From the NCBI RefSeq assembly GCF_020906275.1, contig NZ_CP086727.1, forward strand, positions 3,527,001-3,591,000: a stretch of DNA of 64,000 nucleotides, in the 5' to 3' direction. Made by a program: the position numbers and the translations under genes. The notes below the pieces were generated by a model. That model ran no database searches and was not told the DNA's origin. It saw only the letters and a program-made list of their open reading frames with translations. This DNA comes from Parasphingorhabdus litoris DSM 22379 (GTDB lineage Bacteria; Pseudomonadota; Alphaproteobacteria; Sphingomonadales; Sphingomonadaceae). Positions 8,341 to 17,578 of this stretch are shown here, piece by piece (the stretch's first letter is position 1; every line of letters begins with the position of its first letter).

Positions 8341-9614
8341 GACCTGCCCGTCATTGCCAAAATCTTTTCATCGGATACATCATTCAGAAGCGTCGATTTC
8401 TTGACATGTATCTGACCACCCGACTCCATATTTTTGAGCACCACTTCATCTTCGTAGCACTCTTCCATCCCAACTAGTACAGCCAGTCGAGCCTTTACTT
8501 GATTGGCTTTTTGAAGACGTTTTTTGAAGTTGCCTTTATACGATAGTTGCACAGACTTCCCCGCGGATCTCAGTTGGGATGTTATGGAAATGGCCTCCAA
8601 CTCGAAGTCTGCTCCCAAAGGAATTACAGCAATATCTGTGAAGGAAGCGGCAGCCTCATCCAACAACATCCCCAACCGTTCAATCCCTGCCGCCCAGCCA
8701 ACAGCCGGTGTCGCGGGACCGCCCAGCGATTCAATCAAACCATCATAACGCCCACCGGCCAACACAGTACCCTGCGCGCCCAGCCGGTCGGTCACAAATT
8801 CAAACGCGGTATGACGATAATAATCGAGCCCGCGCACGAGGCGGCTATTGCGCGTCCATGCCACGCCGCAAGCATCCAGCCCCTCGGTCACCTGCGCGAA
8901 AAATTCCTTCGCTTCCTCCGACAGATAGGCATCAATTTCCGGCGCGCTGTCGGCAATTGGGCGGTCCTGCCGCTCTTTGCTGTCTAATATGCGCAGCGGG
9001 TTGCGTTCCAGCCGGTCCTGACTGTCCTGGGACAAATCGGCTTTATGCGCCTGAAAATGTTCAACCAGCGCGTCGCGCCACGCATCGCGGCTTTCCGCGT
9101 CGCCCAATGTATTGAGCTGCAACGTCACGCCGTCTGATATGCCGAGCTCGTTCAAAAGCTGATCCGCAAAACAGAGCAATTCGACATCTGCCGCCGCCTC
9201 ACCCGCGCCGATAATTTCGGCATCGAGCTGGTGGAACTGGCGATAACGCCCCTTTTGCGGGCGCTCATAACGAAATAGCGGGCCGTGGGCAGATAATTTC
9301 ATCGGCGCATGTTGCTGCCAGCCATTGGTTAGAAAGGCGCGCGAAATTCCGGCGGTAAATTCGGGGCGTAAGGTCAGACTGTCGCCACCGCGATCCTCAA
9401 AGCTATACATTTCCTTGGACACGACATCGGTGGTTTCGCCCAAAGACCGCGCAAAAACAGCCGTCGGTTCAAACACAGGCATCTGTACGCCCTTAAACCC
9501 GTAGAGCCGGCGCACGCGCTCAAAAGTTTCCACCACATGCTGGAAACGCTCCTGATCTTCGCCAAATATATCCTGCGTGCCGCGCACCGGCTGCGGTGTT
9601 TGTATTTTTGCCAT
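8337..9614 (-). CDS. hisS: Histidyl-tRNA synthetase
   Basis: 425 residues. Class II motif 2 is seen as [23 protein letters not shown], the histidine-A peptide region as [13 protein letters not shown], and motif 3 as [14 protein letters not shown]. The N-terminal [14 protein letters not shown] is typical of HisRS, and the C-terminal anticodon-binding domain ([21 protein letters not shown] ... [25 protein letters not shown]) is complete. It charges tRNA-His in the cytoplasm. The Gly-Arg ahead of motif 2 and overall length favour HisS over HisZ, which lacks the C-terminal domain. First gene of the hisS-prfA-prmC operon. Confidence 0.97.
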   Translation of the reverse strand: MAKIQTPQPVRGTQDIFGEDQERFQHVVETFERVRRLYGFKGVQMPVFEPTAVFARSLGETTDVVSKEMYSFEDRGGDSLTLRPEFTAGISRAFLTNGWQQHAPMKLSAHGPLFRYERPQKGRYRQFHQLDAEIIGAGEAAADVELLCFADQLLNELGISDGVTLQLNTLGDAESRDAWRDALVEHFQAHKADLSQDSQDRLERNPLRILDSKERQDRPIADSAPEIDAYLSEEAKEFFAQVTEGLDACGVAWTRNSRLVRGLDYYRHTAFEFVTDRLGAQGTVLAGGRYDGLIESLGGPATPAVGWAAGIERLGMLLDEAAASFTDIAVIPLGADFELEAISITSQLRSAGKSVQLSYKGNFKKRLQKANQVKARLAVLVGMEECYEDEVVLKNMESGGQIHVKKSTLLNDVSDEKILAMTGRS

Positions 9615-9748
9615 ACTGTCCCTTTAATCTGAAAGGCGCTTTAGCCGGTGCGGCGCAAAAGCGAAAGATGGCTTATTTTCTATTGCTAAACCCGCGCTTT
9701 TCTTATCCATCCACTGGACGTAGCGGCTAAAAAGCGCCATTCAACCCA

Positions 9749-9787
9749 GAAGACAAGTTACGAAGACAAGTTACGAAGACAAGTTAC
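9749..9787 (+). repeat. Three perfect tandem copies of a 13-bp unit
   Basis: The unit GAAGACAAGTTAC occurs three times head to tail with no mismatch, ending 16 bases before the M61 peptidase start codon. It sits in the hisS/M61 divergent spacer. Such short arrays may be slippage products or clustered binding sites; the sequence alone does not decide. Confidence 0.9.
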
Positions 9788-9803
9788 AGGGGATAGAGTT
9801 AGT

Positions 9804-11786
9804 ATGCGCGTGGTTGCACTTTTGGGCCTGTTTTCGGTCCTGTCCTTCATTTCGCCTGTCACCCCTCTTTCCGCCGCGATGCCGGACAATCTCAGCAAGC
9901 CGACCTATGCCCCGGTGGAAGACACTATCTCACAAGCACAGGATATTCCCTATCCTGGCACCATGCAGCTAGAGGTGGACGCGCGCGACAATGTACAAGG
10001 CATTTTTCGTATTACGCAGATAATCCCGGTTGCGCAGGCGGGCCGGATGACGCTGCTCTACCCCGAATGGCTACCAGGCAATCATGCGCCGCGCGGCGAG
10101 ATTGAGAAGCTGGCGGCGCTGGAGTTTATGGCAAACGGCCAAAAAATCGACTGGATCCGCGATGATATGGATGTCTTCGCTTTTCATCTCGACGTGCCGG
10201 AAGGCGTATCGGAAATCACCGCCAAATTTCAGTTCACCTCCGCTACCACTGCCAGTCAGGGCCGTATCGTGATGGCCCCATCCATGCTCAACCTGCGCTG
10301 GCACCAGGTGTCTCTCTATCCTGCTGGCCATTATGTCCGACAGATTCCCGTGGAAGCGACCGCCATCTATCCGCCCGGCTGGCGCGCCGCCAGCTCCATG
10401 CGCCCGAAAGCGCGACAACCCAGAACCGATAATCTCAATCGCGTTGCCTATCGCAAAACCGATTATGATACGCTGATCGACAGCCCAGTCTTTGCCGGTA
10501 AAAATTTCCAGACCTACCGGCTGAGCCGCCGCGTGCATCTCAATGTCGTGGCTGATGATGCCAAATTCCTCAAACCCAGAAAGTCGCACATTGCCAAGCA
10601 CAGCAAATTGGTCCGGGAATCAGAGGCGCTGTTCGGCAGCCATCCTTATGACCGCTATGATTTCCTGCTCGCGCTGACCGAGGAAATGGGCAGCATCGGG
10701 ATTGAGCACCATCGTTCTTCGGAAAATGGCGTGAACCGCGAATATTTCACCAAATGGAATGATGGGCCGGGTCGCCGCAACCTGTTGCCGCACGAGATTG
10801 TCCATGCCTGGAACGGAAAATATCGCCGCCCCGCCGGCATGTGGACGCCCGATTATCGTGAACCGATGCGCGACAATCTGCTCTGGGTTTATGAAGGCCA
10901 GACGCAGTTTTGGGGCTATGTGCTTGGCGCGCGTTCGGGTCTTTTTTCCAAACAGGACACGCTGGATGCCTTTGCCGCGATCGCGGCTGGCATGGACCTG
11001 CGCGTTGGCCGCCAATGGCGCCCGCTGATCGACACAACCCATGATCCGATTATTGCCGCGCGCAAACCCAAACCGTGGAGCAGCTGGCAGCGGCAGGAAG
11101 ATTATTATAACGAAGGCCTGCTCATCTGGCTGGAGGCCGATGGCATTATCCGGCGCGAATCGGGCGGCAAGAAATCGCTCGAAAATTTTGCCCGCAGCTT
11201 TTTCAAGGGCAAGAATGGCGACTATGGCGTCGTCACCTATGAGCTGTCCGATGTGATCGAGGCGCTGAATGCCGTGCAACCCTATGATTGGGCCGGATTC
11301 ATCCAGGAACGCGTATACCAGACAACCGACGAAGCACCCAAAAACGGCCTCACCCTGGGCGGCTACAAACTGGTTTATAATGCCACAAAGAGCGATTTTA
11401 TCAGCGCCAATGACAAACGCCGCAAACAGCTGGATCTCAGCCACTCGATCGGCATGGTGGTGAGCGACAAGGGCGTGGTCAAAGCGGTGATGTGGGACGG
11501 ACCGGCGTTTAAGGCGGGCCTTAAAAACGGCCTCACCATCACGGCCGTGAATGGCAAAGCCTATACCGCGGAAATGTTGACCCAGGCGATCGAAGAAAAT
11601 CGCGGGCAAATGAATAAAATCGAGATATTTGCGAAGAATGACGACCAATATAGCAATTTTTTGGTCGATTATTCAGGCGGGCTTCGCTATCCGCACCTTG
11701 AAAAAATAACGGCAGACGAAACTGCCGGAGAGGGTGGCCAAATTGAAGGGGGCATTGACCGGCTTTTGAAGCCAAAAACAAGATAA
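9804..11786 (+). CDS. M61 family metallopeptidase (glycyl aminopeptidase type), secreted
   Basis: 660 residues with an N-terminal signal peptide (MRVVALLGLFSVLSFISPVTPLSAA), so it is exported to the periplasm. The zinc site HEIVH lies at residues 330-334 (LLPHEIVHAWNGKYRRP), and the third ligand Glu364 in LLWVYEGQTQFWG follows at the usual gluzincin spacing. An N-terminal beta-sandwich domain precedes it, and a PDZ domain follows near residues 540-620 (SHSIGMVVSDKGVVKAVMWDGPAFKAGLKNGLTITAVNGK). The order signal - beta domain - catalytic - PDZ is that of M61 enzymes. It leads a likely operon with ppa 16 bases downstream. Confidence 0.92.
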   Translation: MRVVALLGLFSVLSFISPVTPLSAAMPDNLSKPTYAPVEDTISQAQDIPYPGTMQLEVDARDNVQGIFRITQIIPVAQAGRMTLLYPEWLPGNHAPRGEIEKLAALEFMANGQKIDWIRDDMDVFAFHLDVPEGVSEITAKFQFTSATTASQGRIVMAPSMLNLRWHQVSLYPAGHYVRQIPVEATAIYPPGWRAASSMRPKARQPRTDNLNRVAYRKTDYDTLIDSPVFAGKNFQTYRLSRRVHLNVVADDAKFLKPRKSHIAKHSKLVRESEALFGSHPYDRYDFLLALTEEMGSIGIEHHRSSENGVNREYFTKWNDGPGRRNLLPHEIVHAWNGKYRRPAGMWTPDYREPMRDNLLWVYEGQTQFWGYVLGARSGLFSKQDTLDAFAAIAAGMDLRVGRQWRPLIDTTHDPIIAARKPKPWSSWQRQEDYYNEGLLIWLEADGIIRRESGGKKSLENFARSFFKGKNGDYGVVTYELSDVIEALNAVQPYDWAGFIQERVYQTTDEAPKNGLTLGGYKLVYNATKSDFISANDKRRKQLDLSHSIGMVVSDKGVVKAVMWDGPAFKAGLKNGLTITAVNGKAYTAEMLTQAIEENRGQMNKIEIFAKNDDQYSNFLVDYSGGLRYPHLEKITADETAGEGGQIEGGIDRLLKPKTR

Positions 11787-11802
11787 TAGGACCCAATACC
11801 CT

Positions 11803-12336
11803 ATGGACATCACCCAAATTCCTATCGGCGATAACCCGCCGGAAAGCCTCAACGTCATAATCGAAGTGCCCGTAGGCGGCGAACCGGTTAAATATGAATT
11901 TGACAAGGCATCCGGTGCGCTGTTTGTCGACCGCATCCTCCACACACCGATGCGCTATCCCGCCAATTACGGCTTCATTCCGCATACATTGTCCCCCGAT
12001 GGCGATCCACTGGATGCGCTGGTCGTGGCACGCTCACCCTTCATGCCCGGCTGTGTTGTTCGATGCCGTCCGATTGCGGTGTTGAATCTGGAAGACGAGC
12101 ATGGCGGGGACGAAAAGCTGCTCTGCGTCCCGATTGATGCAACATTCCCTTATTATCGCGCGATTGGCGAAGGCGGTGATCTGCCCGAGATCGTGATGCA
12201 GCAGATCGAACATTTCTTCACCCATTACAAAGACCTGGAGCCCGAAAAATGGGTCCGTGTCGGCAAATGGGGCGATGCCGAGGAAGCCCGCAAGGTGGTG
12301 ATGGACGCTATCGAGCTGGCCAAAACAAAGAAATGA
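11803..12336 (+). CDS. ppa: Inorganic pyrophosphatase (family I)
   Basis: 177 residues, as usual for the bacterial soluble enzyme. Recognisable parts are LNVIIEVPVGGEPVKYEFDKASGALFVDRIL, the RYPANYGFIPHTL segment and the signature DGDPLDALVV with the three metal-binding aspartates. It hydrolyses pyrophosphate to phosphate in the cytoplasm and pulls biosynthetic reactions forward. Its stop codon overlaps the start of the next lipoprotein gene (ATGA), so the two are translationally coupled. Confidence 0.96.
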   Translation: MDITQIPIGDNPPESLNVIIEVPVGGEPVKYEFDKASGALFVDRILHTPMRYPANYGFIPHTLSPDGDPLDALVVARSPFMPGCVVRCRPIAVLNLEDEHGGDEKLLCVPIDATFPYYRAIGEGGDLPEIVMQQIEHFFTHYKDLEPEKWVRVGKWGDAEEARKVVMDAIELAKTKK

Positions 12337-12647
12337 CCCGGACGCATCTCGTGGCTGGATTGGCGCTGATCGCCAGTCTGGCCGCGTGCGCGACGCCGGA
12401 AACCCGCGTGCGCAACGGCTTGATGAGTGCAGGCCTGTCCAAACCGATTGCCAGTTGTATGGCGGACCGTATGGTCGATCGCCTGTCATACGATCAGATC
12501 GACAAGATCAGCCGCCTCGACAAACTGCGCAAACGTGATCCCGGTGATATCAGCATCAATGAATTTGTGAAGCGGACCAAGGCATTGCAGGATCCGGAAA
12601 TACTGGGCGTCGTGACATCATCTGGACTCGTCTGCGCGGTGAAATAA
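12333..12647 (+). CDS. Small lipoprotein of unknown function
   Basis: 104 residues from ATG 12333, chosen because it overlaps the ppa stop by four bases and gives a clean signal peptide (MTRTHLVAGLALIASLAAC) with lipobox LAAC and Cys19. A longer in-frame start at 12249 would lie inside ppa and destroy the signal. The mature part contains KPIASCMADRMVDRLSYDQIDKISRLDKL and two further Cys, a helical layout seen in small sphingomonad lipoproteins. No function is recognised. Confidence 0.72.
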   Translation: MTRTHLVAGLALIASLAACATPETRVRNGLMSAGLSKPIASCMADRMVDRLSYDQIDKISRLDKLRKRDPGDISINEFVKRTKALQDPEILGVVTSSGLVCAVK

Positions 12648-12649
12648 CC

Positions 12650-13177
12650 TTGGATACGCAATCAATCACGTACCGAAAAGCTGTGGCCGAGGATGCGGAC
12701 TATTTACCGGCCATTGAAAGATCAGCAGGATCAGCCTTTCTGCAGGTGCCGGGCCTCGAATGGCTTGCGGGCAGCGACGATATAGTATCAGCAGAGGACC
12801 AGCTTCGCTTTATCGAGCAAGGATTGGTCTGGATCGCAGAATCTGCCGATGGTGAACGCGTAGGATTTCTAACCGCGGAACAATTTGAAGATGAATATCA
12901 TATCTGGGAATTGGACGTACATCAGGCACATCAGAAACGCGGCATTGGCCGGGGATTGATCAAAGCGCTAACGGAAAAGGCGCGGCGCGAAACGGTGAGA
13001 GCGATTACGCTGACGACCTTCCGCGACCTGCCGTTTAACGAGAAATTCTATCAGCATATGGGCTTCCAAACGCTGGAAGAGGAACAGCAATCCAAGCGCC
13101 TCACGGCCATATTGGCGACGGAAGAAGCCAATGGCCTGCCAGCAGAGCGACGCTGCGCGATGCAATTGCCGTTGTGA
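12650..13177 (+). CDS. GNAT family N-acetyltransferase
   Basis: 175 residues, starting with a TTG at 12650 directly after the stop of the upstream lipoprotein; no ATG is available before the conserved SITYRKAVAEDADYLPAIERSA start, so TTG is the likely initiator. The acetyl-CoA motif is LDVHQAHQKRGIGRGLIKALTEKA (Q-x-x-G-x-G type), followed by TLTTFRDLPFNEKFYQHMGFQTLE. The motif after it (aromatic FYQHMGF) is typical of the acetyltransf_1 family. Substrate unknown. Last gene of the M61-ppa-lipoprotein-GNAT group and convergent with the serine hydrolase gene, 10 bases away. Confidence 0.85.
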   Translation: MDTQSITYRKAVAEDADYLPAIERSAGSAFLQVPGLEWLAGSDDIVSAEDQLRFIEQGLVWIAESADGERVGFLTAEQFEDEYHIWELDVHQAHQKRGIGRGLIKALTEKARRETVRAITLTTFRDLPFNEKFYQHMGFQTLEEEQQSKRLTAILATEEANGLPAERRCAMQLPL

Positions 13178-13187
13178 CCGGTGGATT

Positions 13188-14321
13188 TCATCGGCGATCG
13201 GGTGAGGCAAATGTTTTCAAGAATTCAGCCGCCACTGGGCTTTTGTGAATCTCTGCTGCAGACAAGGGATTGCCCCACCAGAGATTCTCGTTGTTCGCCA
13301 ACAGGATCAGCGAGAGTTTCTGCTTCGGGATCTTGAGATAGATGGCTGAATAGCGATCCGGTTCCCAGCCCGAGTGCCAATAGAGCCGCTTGCCCTGCCA
13401 GTCCTGCGCAAACCATCCCCAGCGATAGTCCCCGCGCAGCGGCAATGTGTCGTCCGAGAATATCCGCGCCATCCAATCGGCCGAAAGCAGTTTCCCGGAA
13501 TCGAGCGCGATATCAAACTGAGCAACATGTCTCGCGCTGGCTCTGATACCGGCAGCCGCGCGAAAATCATCATCCGAGTGACTGGCTTTTATATCGCGGC
13601 CATCCTCCTGAACGGTAAATGGCGGTGCCAACAACCGAAGCGCCGAGCCGCCTTCCGGATCATGCCAACCCAGAGCGACATTTTCCATGCCTGCCTTCTT
13701 TAGGACATTGTCCCGGACAATAGCGCGCAGAGGCCGGCCACCAGCCCCCTCAATAGCCCGATCAATCCGCGCATAAGTCATTGGATTATAAACGAAGGCC
13801 GACCCCACCGCCCCATTGACCCGCATGTTCAGGCTGTCCGAAAGCGACAATTTGCGCTCGCAATCCACCGGTTCGATAACAGTTCCATCGCTGTCTTTGC
13901 CGCCACCGCCAAAGGGAATGCCGGAGGTCGAAAACCATCCGCAAAAATCCTCCCAGCGCGGATCGTTGGCCAACAGCCAATCGAGATAGAGCCCGCCCTT
14001 GTCCGCCTCCGCCAAAATCGCGGTAGCAGCAATGGGTTTTGTGACCGATGCAATCCCGAAAGTCGTGTCCATTGTCGCTGGCACATCGCTCTCATCATCC
14101 GATGTTCCCAAAGCCTGTTCCCAGACAATTTCCCCATCTTTGACAATCACTGCGGTCAGCGCGCGAATGGATTTCTCTTTACGAAAGTCAGACAGGAAAG
14201 AACCAAATTTCTGATAGCTTTCCATGTCAATCTCCTCCGCGGCCGCAGCTATATTGCCGAGAGGTAGCAATATAGCGATCAGGGATATGAAAATACCACT
14301 CAGTAGGCCTTTGCCAGTCAT
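13188..14321 (-). CDS. Serine hydrolase, class C beta-lactamase / EstB-like family, exported
   Basis: 377 residues from ATG 14321, which opens a signal peptide (MTGKGLLSGIFISLIAILLPLGNIAAAAEE). The S-x-x-K motif is S92-V-T-K95 in FGIASVTKPIAATAIL; the Lys/Tyr second motif region reads NPMTYARIDRAIEG (Tyr present, but Y-A-R instead of Y-x-N); the third motif is HSG in LYWHSGWEPDRYSAIYL. Members include esterases, D-aminopeptidases and penicillin-binding-like enzymes, and the altered second motif argues against a true beta-lactamase. A Cys pair in the central region (EDFCGWF, PVDCERK) could form a periplasmic disulfide. Substrate unknown. Confidence 0.85.
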   Translation of the reverse strand: MTGKGLLSGIFISLIAILLPLGNIAAAAEEIDMESYQKFGSFLSDFRKEKSIRALTAVIVKDGEIVWEQALGTSDDESDVPATMDTTFGIASVTKPIAATAILAEADKGGLYLDWLLANDPRWEDFCGWFSTSGIPFGGGGKDSDGTVIEPVDCERKLSLSDSLNMRVNGAVGSAFVYNPMTYARIDRAIEGAGGRPLRAIVRDNVLKKAGMENVALGWHDPEGGSALRLLAPPFTVQEDGRDIKASHSDDDFRAAAGIRASARHVAQFDIALDSGKLLSADWMARIFSDDTLPLRGDYRWGWFAQDWQGKRLYWHSGWEPDRYSAIYLKIPKQKLSLILLANNENLWWGNPLSAAEIHKSPVAAEFLKTFASPDRR

Positions 14322-14495
14322 CGCATATCCTCTTTCGCCAAGGGGGGATTGAAAATCATGAGAAGCGCATAATTGCACAGCCATACTGAGAAGCAATAAA
14401 TATCATAAATCGGGGTGGAAATCGGCTCCTGACTGTGCTTTAGCCCTCCGCAAGACTCGCTAAACGAACATATAAGAAAGGCGCTGCACCGTCCC

Positions 14496-15695
14496 ATGAA
14501 CATCCATGAATATCAGGCCAAAGAACAACTCGCCAAATATGGCATCGGCATTCCTGCGGGCCACGCAGCTCTGACCGTTGACGAAGCTGTCGCGGCGGCA
14601 GAAAAATTGCCCGGACCGCTTTACGTGGTGAAGGCACAGATTCATGCCGGCGGTCGCGGCAAGGGCAAGTTCAAGGAATTGGGGCCAGATGCCAGCGGCG
14701 GTGTTCGCCTGTCCAAATCCGTCGACGCGGTGCGCGAAAACGCCACTGAAATGCTCGGCAACACGCTGGTCACCATCCAGACCGGCGACGAGGGCAAGCA
14801 GGTTAACCGGCTCTATGTCACCGATGGCGTCGACATTGCCGAAGAGTATTATCTTTCCATGCTGGTCGACCGGGCAACCGGCCGGATCGCGATGATCGTG
14901 TCCACCGAAGGCGGCATGGATATTGAAGATGTCGCGCATAACACGCCCGAAAAGATCAAAACGATCACGATTGATCCCGCGCAAGGCTTCATGCCGCATC
15001 ATGGCCGGTCGATGGCTTTTGCTCTCGGTCTTTCCGGTGACTTGAACAAGCAGGCGCAGAAACTCGGCAAACAGCTTTATACAGCGTTTACCGACATGGA
15101 CTGCGAGATGCTGGAAATTAACCCGCTCGTGGAAACCAAAGACGCGCAACTGCTGGTGCTCGATACGAAAATGAGCTTCGACGGCAACGCCCTGATGCGT
15201 CACCCCAACCTGATGGAACTGCGCGACGTGACCGAGGAAGATCCGGCAGAAGTCGAAGCTTCCAAATATGACCTCGCGTATATCAAATTGGACGGCAATA
15301 TTGGCTGCATGGTCAATGGTGCCGGTCTTGCCATGGCGACGATGGATATCATCAAACTTAATGGCGCTTTCCCGGCCAACTTCCTCGACGTGGGCGGCGG
15401 TGCGACCACCGAAAAAGTGACCGCAGCGTTCAAGATCATCCTGGCAGACCCGGCTGTTGAAGGCATTTTGGTTAATATCTTCGGCGGCATCATGAAATGC
15501 GACATCATCGCCGAAGGTATCGTCACCGCGGCCAAGGAAGTCGATCTGTCCGTACCGCTCGTAGTCCGGCTCGAAGGTACCAATGTTGCCAAGGGCAAGG
15601 AAATTTTGGCGAATAGCGGTCTGCCGATCGTATCTGCTGATGACCTCGGCGATGCTGCGAAGAAAATTGTTGCGCAAGTGAAAGACGCGGCCTGA
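14496..15695 (+). CDS. sucC: Succinyl-CoA synthetase (ADP-forming) beta subunit
   Basis: 399 residues, normal for SucC. It begins [22 protein letters not shown], the ATP-grasp domain start, carries [18 protein letters not shown], and the C-terminal ligase domain has [18 protein letters not shown] and [17 protein letters not shown]. With SucD it makes succinate and ATP from succinyl-CoA in the TCA cycle. Unusually, no sucD follows: the next genes, after a 132-base gap, are etfBA, so the alpha subunit must be encoded elsewhere. Confidence 0.96.
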   Translation: MNIHEYQAKEQLAKYGIGIPAGHAALTVDEAVAAAEKLPGPLYVVKAQIHAGGRGKGKFKELGPDASGGVRLSKSVDAVRENATEMLGNTLVTIQTGDEGKQVNRLYVTDGVDIAEEYYLSMLVDRATGRIAMIVSTEGGMDIEDVAHNTPEKIKTITIDPAQGFMPHHGRSMAFALGLSGDLNKQAQKLGKQLYTAFTDMDCEMLEINPLVETKDAQLLVLDTKMSFDGNALMRHPNLMELRDVTEEDPAEVEASKYDLAYIKLDGNIGCMVNGAGLAMATMDIIKLNGAFPANFLDVGGGATTEKVTAAFKIILADPAVEGILVNIFGGIMKCDIIAEGIVTAAKEVDLSVPLVVRLEGTNVAKGKEILANSGLPIVSADDLGDAAKKIVAQVKDAA

Positions 15696-15768
15696 ACCGC
15701 TGCATAGGCACAAAGTACAGCTATGCAGAGTGCGTTTGATCGCGCATGCTGCGCCGCAACATCGATAT

Positions 15769-15789
15769 TTGACGTTTACGTGAACGTAA
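15769..15789. promoter_or_regulatory. Candidate operator/promoter element upstream of etfB
   Basis: The sequence TTGACGTTTACGTGAACGT lies here, 39 bases before the etfB start. It contains a near palindrome (CGTTTACGTGAACG) and its first six bases look like a -35 box with a weak -10 (TAAAGC) 17 bases later. The same TTGACGTTTACGT string recurs at 49624 upstream of the thiolase gene. This resembles sites of MerR-type LiuR regulators of acyl-CoA catabolism; the regulator assignment is a guess. Confidence 0.5.
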
Positions 15790-15827
15790 GCTAAAGCGTT
15801 CGCAATATTACTGAGAAGGAAACAGCA

Positions 15828-16574
15828 ATGAAAATCCTGGTGCCCGTCAAACGGGTCATAGACTATAACGTAAAACCGCGGGTCAAATCCGATGGCAGCG
15901 GCGTGGATCTCGCCAATGTCAAAATGTCGATGAACCCGTTCGACGAAATTTCTGTCGAAGAAGCGATTCGCCTGAAAGAAGCAGGCAAGGCAGAAGAAAT
16001 CGTCGCCGTTTCGGTTGGCCCGCAAAAGGCGCAGGAAACCCTGCGCACCGCTCTCGCCATGGGTGCAGACCGCGCTATCCTGGTCATGACCGACGAAGAA
16101 GTCGAGCCACTGGGTGTTGCCAAAATCCTCGCGAAAATCGTGGAAGAAGAAGCGCCAAAGCTGGTCATCACCGGCAAGCAAGCCATTGACGATGACTCGA
16201 ACCAGACCGGCCAGATGCTCGCAGCTCTGCTCGGTTGGGGTCAGGGCACATTTGCCAACACCGTCACCGTTGATGGCGACAGTGTTGACGTGAAACGCGA
16301 AATTGATGGCGGCCTGCAGACGGTCAAGCTCAGCTTGCCTGCCGTTGTCACCACCGACCTGCGCCTGAACGAGCCGCGCTATGCGTCGCTGCCCAACATC
16401 ATGAAGGCGAAGAAAAAGCCGCTCGATGAGAAAACACCCGCCGATTACGGCGTTGATATTTCTCCGCGCCTTACTACCACCAACGTTTCCGAACCGCCTG
16501 TCCGTCAGGCCGGTGAGAAGGTTGAAGATGTGGATGCGCTGGTCGCCAAACTTAAAGCTGTAGGAGCCATCTGA
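15828..16574 (+). CDS. etfB: Electron transfer flavoprotein beta subunit
   Basis: 248 residues. It starts [27 protein letters not shown], the standard EtfB opening, with the recognition loop region ... [19 protein letters not shown] and the ETF beta signature around [47 protein letters not shown]. EtfAB takes electrons from acyl-CoA dehydrogenases and passes them to ETF-quinone oxidoreductase. Its TGA overlaps the etfA ATG (TGATG), so the two subunits are co-translated. The acyl-CoA dehydrogenase at 48.4 kb is a plausible client. Confidence 0.97.
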   Translation: MKILVPVKRVIDYNVKPRVKSDGSGVDLANVKMSMNPFDEISVEEAIRLKEAGKAEEIVAVSVGPQKAQETLRTALAMGADRAILVMTDEEVEPLGVAKILAKIVEEEAPKLVITGKQAIDDDSNQTGQMLAALLGWGQGTFANTVTVDGDSVDVKREIDGGLQTVKLSLPAVVTTDLRLNEPRYASLPNIMKAKKKPLDEKTPADYGVDISPRLTTTNVSEPPVRQAGEKVEDVDALVAKLKAVGAI

Positions 16575-17503
16575 TGAAGACTCTTGTACTCGTAGAACAT
16601 GACAATACAGACATGAAAGACGCGACGCTGGCTGTTGTCACCGCCGCGTCGCAGTTGGGCGAAGTCCACGCTCTGGTCGCCGGCTCCGGCTGTGCGAGTG
16701 TTGGTGAGCAAGCCGCGAAAGTCGCCGGTGTCAGCACCGTGCATGTCGCCGATGATGCCGCACTGGCCAATCAGCTTGCCGAAAATGTTGCGCCCTTGGT
16801 TGCCAGCTTGATGGAAAGCCATGACGCTTTCCTTGCGCCTGCCACCACCACCGGCAAAAACGTTGCACCACGCGTTGCAGCCCTGCTCGACGTGATGCAG
16901 ATTTCGGACATTCTTTCGGTCGAAAGCGAAGACACGTTCACGCGCCCGATTTATGCCGGCAACGCGATTGCCACCGTCAAATCATCGGATGCCAAAAAAG
17001 TCATCACCGTGCGCGGTACGGCTTTTGACAAGGCTGCAGCCGAAGGCGGTTCCGCAAGCATCGAAGGCGTCACCGGCGCAGGCGAATCCGGGCTTTCATC
17101 ATTTGTGAGCGAAGAAATTGCTAAGTCCGAGCGTCCCGAACTCACCTCCGCCAAGATCATCGTATCCGGCGGCCGTGCCCTGGGCTCTTCCGAGAAATTC
17201 GAAGAAGTCATCACGCCATTGGCCGACAAGCTCGGCGCCGGCATCGGTGCTTCACGCGCTGCGGTTGATGCGGGCTATGTCCCCAACGATTATCAGGTTG
17301 GCCAAACCGGCAAGATCGTTGCTCCGGAAGTCTATATCGCTATCGGCATTTCCGGCGCTATCCAGCATTTGGCTGGCATGAAAGATTCGAAAACAATCGT
17401 CGCGATAAACAAGGACGAAGACGCTCCGATTTTTCAGGTGGCCGATATCGGCCTAGTTGCGGATCTGTTCAACGCCGTACCGGAGTTGACCGAGAAGGTA
17501 TAA
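16574..17503 (+). CDS. etfA: Electron transfer flavoprotein alpha subunit
   Basis: 309 residues. The C-terminal FAD-binding domain is clear: [105 protein letters not shown], which holds the ETF alpha signature. It binds FAD and forms the heterodimer with EtfB. It is followed 46 bases later by a strong intrinsic terminator, so sucC-etfB-etfA or etfBA ends here. Confidence 0.97.
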   Translation: MKTLVLVEHDNTDMKDATLAVVTAASQLGEVHALVAGSGCASVGEQAAKVAGVSTVHVADDAALANQLAENVAPLVASLMESHDAFLAPATTTGKNVAPRVAALLDVMQISDILSVESEDTFTRPIYAGNAIATVKSSDAKKVITVRGTAFDKAAAEGGSASIEGVTGAGESGLSSFVSEEIAKSERPELTSAKIIVSGGRALGSSEKFEEVITPLADKLGAGIGASRAAVDAGYVPNDYQVGQTGKIVAPEVYIAIGISGAIQHLAGMKDSKTIVAINKDEDAPIFQVADIGLVADLFNAVPELTEKV

Positions 17504-17549
17504 GCCGCTCGATAAATGGGATATTTTCATCCCGTTTGACAGTTTCAGA

Positions 17550-17577
17550 CCCCGGCGTGAAAGCGCCGGGGTTTTTT
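17550..17577 (+). terminator. Rho-independent terminator after etfA
   Basis: An 8-bp perfect stem (CCCCGGCG / CGCCGGGG) with a 6-base loop is followed by six T residues. It lies 46 bases after the etfA stop and just before the end of the oppositely oriented RhuM gene. Confidence 0.92.
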
Positions 17578-17578
17578 G

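Noticed and set aside
13188..14321. Serine hydrolase as a true beta-lactamase resistance gene
   Set aside because: SVTK is present but the second motif is Y-A-R rather than Y-x-N and the sequence is closer to general class C-like esterases/peptidases.
14460..16181. 573-codon open frame on the minus strand opposite sucC and etfB
   Set aside because: It lies wholly antisense to two well-identified genes, has a His/Phe/Gly-rich composition typical of antisense frames in GC-rich DNA, and shows no domain or start signal.
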